This document shows, one piece after another, positions 47,051-57,060 of a stretch of 64,000 nucleotides of DNA. Under the pieces are notes generated by a model. That model was not told the DNA's origin. It worked only from the letters and a program-made list of their open reading frames with translations, and ran no database searches. Both the position numbers and the translations under genes were made by a program. The stretch's first letter is position 1, and each line of letters starts with the position of its first letter. Source of the DNA: Carnegiea gigantea. Its lineage: Eukaryota > Streptophyta > Magnoliopsida > Caryophyllales > Cactaceae. The stretch is taken from positions 2,512,001 through 2,576,000 of the forward strand of contig JAKOGI010000002.1 in the NCBI GenBank assembly GCA_029747015.1, read 5' to 3'.

Positions 47051-47665
47051 TCAATGATGAAGAAGAGTAACATTGTAGCCCACAACGGCATTCCTAGTCA
47101 CGACATCAAGAGAGTAAGTTCGGGCTAAAATATACCCACGGGCCATCCGAAAGAGTCCGGTTCCTCCGATCACCGGAAACTCCCTCACCGCCTCAGCTAA
47201 GGCGTTCTGGGTAAGAACAGTGAAGGAACTCCCATTGTAGATCCCATCCGAGAAGGCAAAGGTGAGGGCCATGATCAGGGTGTACTCGGCTTGGGCGGCC
47301 CGGCCATACAGCCCCTGAGCCCGCCCCACCAGCTTTGACTTCGGGTCGGGCCCCACGGTCAGAGGGTCGTCGCTCATCCTAACGAAGCCGAACCCGGTGA
47401 AGGGGTGGGTGCTCCCCGGCCGCCACGGAGGGACCACCTGAAGGACGGTGGCATTCTTGCCGATGACCACGTCATGGTAGTAGAATTGCAGCAGGGTAGT
47501 GCGCTCTTTGCCGTGACCCGCCGTCTTGGCCCATGGTGCTGGCCCGCCTTGTTCCCACTCGGGATCACGAGCCCGGACCTTGGTCATTTGGTGTGGAATC
47601 ACCATAAGCGCTGTGAAAACCACAAATTTAGCCACCTTAATTGTCAGTTCTTCCATTCCTTCCAT
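47051..47665 (-). CDS. Dirigent protein (locus d9)
   Basis: Intronless, 204 residues from ATG at 47665; a second in-frame ATG at 47656 would give 201. The frame stays open further upstream, but a good TATA box at 47758-47766 puts transcription start downstream of that extension. It has a signal peptide and then a full domain: TTLLQFYYHD, GFGFVRMSDDPLTVGPDPKSK, LVGRAQGLYGR, YNGSSFTVLTQN and REFPVIGGTGLFRMARGY, ending YNVTLLHH. It shares REFPVIGG and HGKER features with pseudogene d7 (RAFPVIGG, HCKER). No defects are seen. Confidence 0.93.
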   Translation of the reverse strand: MEGMEELTIKVAKFVVFTALMVIPHQMTKVRARDPEWEQGGPAPWAKTAGHGKERTTLLQFYYHDVVIGKNATVLQVVPPWRPGSTHPFTGFGFVRMSDDPLTVGPDPKSKLVGRAQGLYGRAAQAEYTLIMALTFAFSDGIYNGSSFTVLTQNALAEAVREFPVIGGTGLFRMARGYILARTYSLDVVTRNAVVGYNVTLLHH

Positions 47666-47757
47666 TCTCTCTGTTTTCTGTCCAATATGTTGTTTTTGCT
47701 TGTTTGGAGACCTCCACTTGAGCGGGTAGGGCAGGGGCGTAAGAGAGGGATTTCTTT

Positions 47758-47766
47758 GTTTTATAG
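47758..47766 (-). promoter_or_regulatory. TATA box of dirigent d9
   Basis: CTATAAAAC, about 93-101 bp upstream of ATG 47665. It is a near-consensus plant TATA box. Confidence 0.6.
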
Positions 47767-50256
47767 TCTGCATCATTTTCTTCTAGATTGAGGATAGATT
47801 GATAGAATACTTTATTCGCATTTATTAATTTTGACTTTTTTAGCTTTTCGTGCGAAAGATGCCACCCGGACCCATGGGTCAAAATTTGAACGTTACTGTC
47901 TAACCCCAATGTCAGTTGTTTCACACTTGTTTTATTCTTTGTTTATGTTTTCTTATGTTTAACTGTGGGCAACTTGAAAAGTTTTCCCATACTATTTACC
48001 TAACTGGCACTTATTTCAGTGTAATTTAGAGTTCTATGATTTTTTAAGGTTAAATTAAAGGATTACTTATAAAATAACTTTTATAGAAGGGATTTATTCT
48101 TTTTATGTGCATTCATTACTTCAGTTAGAAAGGGTAGTAATCATATTGCAACTTATGAAAGTCTTGTTGAGCTACCTCTGAATCTGATGGTGATCATGAC
48201 TCGCTTGTATAGGGTTTTAAGAAGGTTCTCTTTGAAGAATCATATTATATATAATTCTATATTCTTTTAAATACATATTGGCCCTATTTAGTCAATATTT
48301 ATTAGCTATTAGCTGTTAACTGTTTGAGTTAACTGTTTGTATTAATTGTTTGAATTAGCTATTTGTTGAAAAATTATTTTATAAAATTAGCTGTTTTTGA
48401 TAAAATTGTAAGACAAAAAACTCTTATAAAAACTTTTTTTTACCAAACACCAAAAACATCTTTTTTTACTTGGTCAAATAGTTAATCTTGGTCAAAAAAG
48501 CTCTTTCTTGCCAAAAAATTCTTCAAAAAACTGTTTACCAAATATTGCCATTATTTTTTAGTTTTATTTAGATTCAAAAATCGTTGCCTGTAGTATATAT
48601 ATATATATATAGCCTTTACGAGATATTGGCTAGAATTTTCCTTTTTCGTAAACCCATGTACATGAGAATTATTTTTCGGTGGAGTTAGATTTTAGTGAGC
48701 CTGTATCTGGATATGGACTACTCAATCATGATGGCTTGATCCGATCAATTCTTTTCCTTGGACTTTTACTGGACTATAGCCCATTTTTTTTAAAGCTAAT
48801 TTGTATCCAAATCAGTACTACATGGTAATTAAACGCATTTTTTTAGATATTACTTACATTTTAAAAGTAATATTAAGTTGTAAAACTAAAATTAGTACAG
48901 TAAAATACACGAATGAGAAAAAAATACATCATACGATCCCTAGTTTAATATTTATACGTTAAAGTCTCATGTAAAGAAATTAGATAATTGAAAGTTGAAA
49001 TATGGGTTAGTGGATGATGTTTGAGTGATCTTTTGTTTGTTAATGGAGAGATTAATAGTGTAAGACAAGCAAATATGAGTATCATAATAGCACATGTGAT
49101 AACAGCAGATGTGATCATCGCGTGAAGGGAGAGGAATAGAAAGTTGGATTTTAATATCGCATGCGTATAGTTATTACTTATTCGAGGATTGCTAGTTGCC
49201 ACTAAAGAAAGCCAAAAAAAGAAAAAAAAGAGAAAGGAAGGAAAAAAACCCTTTAGTGGGGAAGTAATGAGAGCTCTTGAATTAGGTATAGACGCGGATC
49301 CTGTAATAAAGATATGTTATCTTTAAATCTTAAAATTTGATCATAATTATAAACTATTTTCGAAATTTTGTAGATTTATATGCAACATTGAATTATCCCG
49401 ACCTTGTTATTAGAATAAATCTTTATGTGAAATGACTGAATACTTAAAACTCAGATCTTGGACAGTAACACATGATTTTGAGAATTTTTTTTTTAATTTA
49501 AGGATGGAATAATAGAATATAAGAAAATGAATATGATAGTGGTAGTGAGAATGTTAGTTTGAGGCATAGAAAACTGAAATTTAAACTGGATTTGTGTAGA
49601 TATTACACTTATTAAAAAATTGCTACTCAAGGAAGCACATGTGACCTCAACCATGAAACTAACTAACATAGTGAATTTCACGTATAACTAACAGAATGGT
49701 TATTCAAGAACTAATTAAACGCTTATGCCACTGAATTTTTGATCTTGATCTATTAATGTTATGATCGACATTTAAAGTTTTCTAGCGTGTCACTTTTTGA
49801 TTAAGGCATTTTGGTCAACTCATTTTGGTGCATGAATTTGGACAATGAATTTCAATCTTTGTTCTCAAACATCTGGAAATTTTAGATATAGAGTTTTTAC
49901 TTTTGAGGAGTGAACGGAAGAAATTTGGAATTCTTAGTCAACTTCGTTTTGCCTTTTTTACCCAATTGTTTTAACTTCATTAATACCTCCAGCCCAATCA
50001 AAAAAAAAAAAAAAAGAAAAAATCGTCAAAATTGACTTTAACCGATTACGTGGGTCATTCGGTCAACTGATGACGATTTTGACAAATTCTGAGAATCGTA
50101 CTAGAAGATGTTAAAACATCATAGTCAAAATTGACAAAGGTGGATACTTTTACAGATGGAATTGAATTGATTCTTAATGTTATGCATGCTCCTCTTTATT
50201 TAAAAAATGTATTAGAGGTGGTTGATTAACATCAGCCTCAAAAGGCTTATACCAAA
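47767..50256. other. 2.5-kb gap with no supported gene
   Basis: AT-rich, with a family G repeat and a short TA microsatellite (about 48594-48611). Confidence 0.45.
48280..48549. mobile_element. AT-rich MITE-like repeat (family G, copy 3, inverted)
   Basis: GGCCCTATTTAGTCAATA at the left and, from the right, GGCAATATTTGGTAAACAG. Left interior is TTAGCTATTAGCTGTTAACT; right interior is TTTTTT/CAAAAAA blocks. It is the reverse orientation of the copies at 24.2 and 29.5 kb. ATT occurs on both sides. Confidence 0.5.
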
Positions 50257-50829
50257 TCAATGGTGATAAACCGTAACATGATATTCAATAACAGCATCAC
50301 CAGATTTGGGGTCCAAGGAATGAGTCTTAAGAATAGCATATCCTTTGGCCAGCCTGAACTTCTTCCTCCCACCAACAACGGCCAATTCTCTGTTATTTCC
50401 TTGCATCACCGGATTCCTCGAAAACACACTGATCGAACTGCCATTGAACTCCCCTGCAGTGAACTCAAAGTCCACATACATCACCAGGGACAGGACATCT
50501 TTGGCAGCAGACACATACAGCCCTTGTGCATTCCCAATCACCGTGGAATTGGGTTCTGGGCCTGCACTTAACGGGTCGTCGATGGCGTAAATGGACCCAA
50601 ATGGGGTGGCGGACTTCTGGCCCAAGGTTATGTTGGGATGGGCCACCAAGACTGCACTTGGGTCATTGCCACTTAGGATGTCATGGAGGTAGAAGTGTAG
50701 GGTGGTCTTCTTTAGAGGCTTGGGCTTTTGGATGACTGTTTTGGAGTAGTACACACCGTTTGTTGGTGGGGTGATGGCGCCAAGGATCAAAGCCAGGGCT
50801 ACAGAAAAATAACAGAGCTTTCCCTCCAT
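50257..50829 (-). CDS. Divergent dirigent protein (locus d10)
   Basis: Intronless, 190 residues, ATG at 50827-50829. An open extension upstream is excluded by the TATA box at 50892-50900. The signal peptide is MEGKLCYFSVALALILGAIT. The domain is TTLHFYLHDILSGNDPSAV, IDDPLSAGPEPNS, VIGNAQGLYVSA, FNGSSISVFSRNP and RELAVVGGRKKFRLAKGYA, ending YHVTVYHH. It differs from the rest of the array: no FGF(I/V)xxxDDPLTVGPDP, GGRKKF in place of GGTGLF, NAQG in place of RAQG. It is probably a different dirigent subclass and the oldest split in the cluster. Confidence 0.93.
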   Translation of the reverse strand: MEGKLCYFSVALALILGAITPPTNGVYYSKTVIQKPKPLKKTTLHFYLHDILSGNDPSAVLVAHPNITLGQKSATPFGSIYAIDDPLSAGPEPNSTVIGNAQGLYVSAAKDVLSLVMYVDFEFTAGEFNGSSISVFSRNPVMQGNNRELAVVGGRKKFRLAKGYAILKTHSLDPKSGDAVIEYHVTVYHH

Positions 50830-50891
50830 CTTGCTCCAACCAATCAATCTCTCTGTTCTGAATTTCACGTCTTGATTGGTAGGGAGAGAAT

Positions 50892-50900
50892 GTTTTATAC
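50892..50900 (-). promoter_or_regulatory. TATA box of dirigent d10
   Basis: GTATAAAAC, about 63-71 bp upstream of the ATG. Confidence 0.6.
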
Positions 50901-50929
50901 TCAAATGCGTTGGCCTTAAAAGCAAACAA

Positions 50930-52268
50930 ATTAATCGGATACGGAGAAGGGATTTGGTGTTATTACCCTAGAAACAGAAGGACATCTTGATAAAAGGGAA
51001 CGCATGATCTTGCCTTTGCATTCATTGAATAAAAACTAGAAAATGGAATGAACTTTGTGTAAAATCCATGCATCATCATTCAAAATACAATGAAATTAGA
51101 AGAGTCAGGACGATGCAATCCAAATCTTCATATAATTGTTAATATCACCACTCAATGTAATTTCTACCTCTGTTTAAAATCTGAATCTTTACGTCAGCTT
51201 ATACTCTAAATTTAATAGATCAACTTGGCAAGGATAGAAATTAGCACTTTTAAACTTTCTCAATAATTTTGTCACAAGCTATCACAGTAATGCCCCTTAG
51301 GCACTTCCTTCTACACCCTACAGAAAGTGGTATATTGGTAATTCTCACATTAGAAGGCCCGTACAGGATTTAAGCATACACCCTCTGCAGCCTACAACAC
51401 ATACATATGACATAGAATTACAAACTGAATACTCCGCGCAGGGCGGGGCTTTCCTTCTTCTCTGCCCATGCTGAGGTCTACGTGCACCTGAAACGGAACA
51501 ATTCCAAAGCCAGGAATCCAAGTAGCTCTGTCTCAATCACAGCTTAAGGAGCGGTACAAGTAGCACCCTTCAACAAATTGGGACGAGCAGGGAAGGTAAG
51601 GGCAATACCTATTCTTGTTGACTTCGTCAAATGCTGAAATAAGCCACATTTTGTTCAGCTTCAATGAAAGACGTAAAGCACTGCACAAAAAACAAACCAA
51701 TCATACGGTCACATTTTCAAATTTTCAATCCAATGAAGCTCTTTTATTTTGTTATTTCTTCCTTTTTCCCCCAGTATGGTCGTGGAAAAGTAAATGAAGC
51801 TGGGAAAAGTAAATGACGCTGGGAGACTGATCTCTCAAGTTATTGAAGTGGCCAAAGAAGGAGGGGGGGGGGGGTTGTCTTAGTAAGGGGGTACTTCCAT
51901 TTACAGAAGCATATGGTGACAGTGAACTCCAGTTACACCAGCAAGAAAGTTAAACATGCCAAACTCAAGCAGATGTAAAATGTCTAGTCATGTAACTTCA
52001 ACTCTGCATGGTAAGGAGTTCTTAGCGACAAGAAGCAGCACTATCAATGAATGAAGGATGTAATTTTCCTCTAATTCCCTTTCAGTTAGTAGTGGAGATT
52101 CATCATTACACTCAAGTGTATAACAATGGAATGCTAGTACTGGACATGTATTAGTTTTACCAACACCAGAATAGATAGCTCCCTTCTATTTACAAGTAAC
52201 ACCCAAAAAGACACGCAGAGTAGGATTTCTGTAGTTATGCACCATATTAGTACGAACTGCTCTGAATT
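50930..52268. other. Intergenic, probable 3' flank of the syntaxin-like gene
   Basis: No supported coding region. A 13-G run lies at about 51864-51876. Some of this may be 3' UTR. Confidence 0.4.
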
Positions 52269-54118
52269 TCAAGGAATGCACTCACCCAGTAGGAAACATG
52301 ACACCATCAAAAGAATTATGAGCCGCATTGAAGAGCTGAACTGTAAGTGCCGATCGCTTCGCATCGTATTCTTCAAAGCAGTAAGACATTTGAATAACTG
52401 CAAAACCGCATGATCCGCACAGGGTTAGGTAAGTACTACAGATTAGTTGCAAGCCAGAAAAGAGGGGACATTCCCTTGATGAGAAGTTGCAACTTTTCTT
52501 GAAGCAATTAGGATTAGTTCACAAGAGGACAGCTAAATTCACCTCATTGAAAAAATTCATTGCTCTCAATTGAAGGTAACTTGATGTTCTGGAGCCCTTT
52601 ACTTTAGGTGTGGCCTCAACAGTAGGTACTAATGTTGTCATCTGATCATCATCATTAGGAACAACAATTTTCAACATGCTGAATTTTGGTGAAACCCATG
52701 TCCTCTTCGTACTAGATGCTCTATCTGTTTCATAATAAACATTCCCTCCTGTCCCAAGAGCTTCAATCTCAGTATGTTCTATGGCACAATTAGGTGGCTC
52801 GATATTGATCACAACATCATCCCCAAAAGATGTTAGACCTTTTGCCTGAACGTTGTTTTCCACACTGCCACTACTACTACAAGCAGCATAGCCCAAAGGT
52901 TCAGTCGCATATAGATTCTCCACTTTTGAGTTGATAATAGATTTTGCAGATTCATCTTGTGCATTCTTTGTGAACTCTCTAATATGTGTACCAGAGAGGA
53001 ACATGGCTAAATCATCCCGTTCATCTGCATCCAAGTTCACCCATCGAAGTGGCTCCTTTCCTTCCACCTCTAATGACTCTCTTAGTGCATCTTCAACCTG
53101 GGTAATCTGACTCTCAATGGCCAAAATGAACTGCTGGTGTCTTGCCATTCCATTCTGATCGCGGCAACTCCCATGACTTAATCTGACAGCCCTTTCAAAC
53201 TCTTCCAGCTATCAACAAAAATCATGACATATTAAAAAGTCAACTATTTTGTCATTCATCAATTTTAATTCTAGTACAATACTCTTAATGTAGGTCTTGC
53301 TTTTACGGGATCTGAGGAGATCCAAGATTAGATAGTCTTACCCTGGTTCCCAAAGGCAAATCAATAATAATTCTAGGAACATTGGAAAACAGCAAAATGG
53401 GCCAACCACAATTGAAATACGACAACAACCACTCAGTAACAGTAAGGATCATGCCTAAGCTGTATACTTGGTGATTCTAAGTTGTAACAAGCAAAGAAAC
53501 TTGAACTAACCCAAACAAGCGAAATGGGTAAAAGGCAATAAAGAAAACTGTAAATTAAACTACCTGCCATTTGGCGGTGCCAAGAGCAGTTTGCACCTCT
53601 CTCAGAAGTTCATCCGAATCACTTGACGATATCCCTTGTCTCTTCTCACTAACCCATGTCCGATAAGCCGACTCCAAACTAAGAACAACAATATATTAGC
53701 TCAGAATCAAGATATTCCTGGGGTTCTTAATTCCATAAGCATTTGCAGACTTCAAAATTTTCCAATCTTCACGGCTCAAAAACCAAGTAACTTCAGACAA
53801 GCAAAGAGTACAGCTAATCAGGAGTTCATAGAAGCATATGAAGAAATTACCCAATAACTGGAATACCCAAGATTGATCAAACCGCATACAAACAGGAATC
53901 AACAACCAAGAGAAAATCAAATTACCCTTTATAGTTGGACTCAACCCATGTATAATTGGGGGTAATTAAAGAACTAATTTTCATCATTTAAAACCTGAAG
54001 TAAATTGAAAATACGAACAAGGAAAGCGAGAATACATGTCAGCAGATTGTTGGACCTCCTCAGCGGCAGAGAAGAATGCATCCCTTTGCCATAAATCAAA
54101 AGAATTAGCAACCAACAT
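52269..54118 (-). CDS. Syntaxin-6 N-terminal-domain (SYP6-like) membrane protein
   Basis: Four exons (minus order) 54118-54036, 53678-53564, 53208-52543, 52397-52269 give 330 residues, all GT-AG. The start MLVANSFDLWQRDAFFSAAEEVQQSAD and the following helix-rich region to about residue 125 match the syntaxin-6/SYP6 N-terminal domain of plant proteins like At2g18860/At4g30240, including LREVQTALGTAKWQLEEFER and RWVNLDADERDDLAMFLSG. The middle is variable and acidic. A single C-terminal membrane segment (MRLIILLMVSCFLLG, about 312-326) ends the protein. I see no SNARE heptad motif, so a fusogenic role is not implied; a Golgi/TGN trafficking role is inferred. Exon 4 contains a donor-like GGTGAGTGC, so a further spliced exon cannot be excluded. 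Intron 2 holds a SINE relic. Confidence 0.85.
53279..53365 (-). mobile_element. SINE relic in intron 2 of the syntaxin-like gene
   Basis: GTAGGTCTTGCTTTTACGGG and GAGGAGATCCAAGATTAGAT match the reverse-oriented SINE body at 33490-33540 (CGCTTTGGCGGGATCT, GGGGAGATCCAGATG). The tail is degraded. Confidence 0.5.
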
Positions 54119-56849
54119 CCTTGATTCAAAACCCCAGAAAAAACCTACAGCAAGATAAAACCTTTAATCCGCCAAGCTTTTCGGGTCGCGCAGAGAACTT
54201 CTAACGGAGTTAAGAGGAGAGAGAAAGAGAGAGTGCAGGCACCAAACAGGGGAGAGGGAAACCAGGTGAGGATAGGCAAGGCAAGCAGGCAAGAAGGATT
54301 CTCTCTTTGTTTCTCCTTCTCTTTTGTTTCTGTTGAATTGCTTCTTCAATCCCACTTGTTTTATTTTATTTATTTCTGAAAGCAAAACGACCCTCGTTGC
54401 TCCTAATGGTTGCTGATCTGGTGTGGGCCATCAGTTAGTTGTATAATCGGCCCCAATTTTGCCAGCACAATTTTGGGATTTTTGTTACTAGTTTCTTATT
54501 CTATCATAATTGTTTTGTACTTGTCTTCTTCTGTAAAATTTATTTGACTTGACTATAAATTTATTTATATTTAAATTGAATGAGATATTTTATATAAATA
54601 GACCATAATAAGTGATTTTTCCTTGGTTGATATCAGATAATTTTTTTGATTAATGCAACAATTAATAAAAAAAACAACATATAATTGAGACACATATGTT
54701 GTAGGATAATTTGCAGATATTAAATGAAATTGTAGTTCAAATTACAGACGGAAGCATTGAGCGCAAGCTTTTGTGCTGATGTGAATGTTCCATCCAGTTG
54801 AAGAAGCAAAGGCGCGTGCGAACGAAGTTCAGGTGTACGAGTCGCCAAAGAAAAAAGGAAAAAAGGGGGAAGTTTCTTAAGCATGGTCGGTAGGTGTGCT
54901 GCGTCGTTGGGCCCCCAACCAACATAAACTGATCCATCAAAGTTTTTGGCTGCACATCTTTGACCGTTCATTTCTGACCCCCCCCCCCAAAAAAAAGCTA
55001 CGTTTATCACATGCTTCTATGATTCTCATTAATTATTTACTTCTTCCACAGCAGTTCAGGAGGCTCTTGAAATTCCCATAAAAATAATACAGCCCCCTAC
55101 TATGTTTAATACATGTTTAAAATTAAAAACGAATATTAAGTGAAGCATTCAGTACTAGTGTATTAGAAACAGCAATAATTTGACTTATGAATCCATTAAC
55201 TAGAAGATTATCTCACTTAAACTTCATTGCGAATACATGACGTAAAAAATTTGGTACGAGGGAGGTACAACTTATTCATGCATATAATTTTATCGAAATT
55301 TTTTCATGGGACGGCTCTGTTTTATTGAAATCCTTGCATATTTTAAATGCCTGTAAGTATCATGTGATTGAGTATCTTTAAAAAACGATATTTATGAAGT
55401 TGTGAAACAATAACGCACCTATTTGTTTGATCTAAACTAGTGAGATATTGATCCACTAGTAAAATTACAGAAATCAATCAGTTTCTAAGCCAAATTGTAA
55501 CATTCGATTGGAGGAGTTAAATCGGACACCAAGTAATGTGGAAGCAACGTAACTAGGCTTGAATGACTAGCTAAAAATTAAATATCCTAACTCTTAAGAT
55601 TCGAGTGTGAATATCCTTAATTTACTTGTAACTTGTGAACTGCAAAATTATTGATTTATCGATCATTATCATTCGATTTATTGATCACCAAAATAATAAC
55701 TTTTCAATCAAAAGTTGCATGATACATGCAGTTGTGATGGTGGCGCTTCAAATGAGGTTACGTTGAGTAAACATAAATGGGCCGGCTGGATGACACAGAG
55801 TCAACTTTCGCAGCACAGCATACCCTATCCAAAATGCTTTTTCTCACTTGTTTATTTATTTTCAAGAAATTTGCAAGTTGCACTGTTTTTTTAAAGCATG
55901 CAAGTGACACATTCTGTGTTTAGAGCATCATGTGCGCATGGGTTATGATTAATGTGTGCTGCCGTTTACGAAATATAAATAAGTAAGAAATACTCTATTA
56001 AAATATTTGGATTTCATCATTTACTGTGGATCTTTTTACCTTTTCTTTTGTCAGTGAACTTTCACTTACAAAAACCAAAAATGCTGTCTATGAAACTGGT
56101 GAAGATGTATGAGATGGTCGCTAATCAAACGGAGTAAGAAAGGATACGCTTTTATGGGATTAAAATTGTAATTATTTAGAGTTTATGCCGTGCTCAGAAA
56201 TCTCGTATGATATTATGATTGTTTGAAAACCAATATTTTCTTTAGTGGACTAATCAAACCAAGTGAAAATCAATTGTTTCAAACTTGAAACATGTGATTT
56301 CAATTTAAGGACAATGACTCGTGACGAGGTATCAGGACAAAACTAGATCATATATTTGCCATTCAATGCATTTGTGGGAATCTTATCATCTCTAAGTTGA
56401 AGGAATGATGACAACTTAGGGATGCTTTTCCTTTAAACCAAAAAAAATAAAATAAAAATGATGCTTTTCACATATGTATTTTGATGTTAAAAGTCAAAAG
56501 GAGTTGTAATGACTTCTTGGAGTTTGGTAATACCAAGGCCGATACGAGAAAGTATTAAGAATTATGTGCAATGCGATATGAACTTTTGAATTTGCCCATC
56601 CTACTACTTTTCAACGCCAACTGAGATGATGGATGCATGCTTCGCACAGACATCGTCAGATCATTGAGAAAAATTAGAAATGAAAAATAAGAATTTCAAC
56701 TTCACACTTTCGTTAGTGTGAAGCTCTCTAAATTAATGCACTGCCAATCAAAGGTGAAGGATTCATTGGACAAAAAATGGCCACAGCTCCCTTGAGCTTT
56801 CGCTTACAAATTATTTTCACGTTCCCCCTCTCTATAAATCATATAGAAG
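54119..56849. other. 2.7-kb gap with no supported gene
   Basis: The first about 300 bp are the 5' UTR and promoter of the syntaxin-like gene (purine-rich GAGAGAAAGAG near 54210). The rest is AT-rich spacer with a CnAn junction at about 54979-54996. Confidence 0.45.
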
Positions 56850-57060
56850 TCTCGAGTATCAGAGCCTTTCTAAGCGAGAAGTCTCGAGTTCGAATCTCAG
56901 CAGCCCCCATATTGATTTATTACGCAATATAGGAGAAGCCTTTCTAGCATCCACGCTTCAAACCCACAAGACATACGCGTGAGGGGCGTGTTAGAGTATA
57001 ATCTGCAAATTCGTTTTAACCTTAGAACATGACTAGCAAAATTATGATATTTCAGGGGGT
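56850..57060 (+). mobile_element. Possible retroelement remnant with tRNA-iMet primer-site-like motif
   Basis: GTATCAGAGCC (56857) resembles the primer-binding site complementary to initiator tRNA-Met. About 130 bp further on, GTGAGGGGCG immediately precedes TGTTAGAGTATAATC, which looks like a polypurine tract and an LTR start. TTCGAATCTC between them is box-B-like. No matching upstream LTR was found, so a decayed TRIM-like element or tRNA-derived SINE are both possible. Confidence 0.35.
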
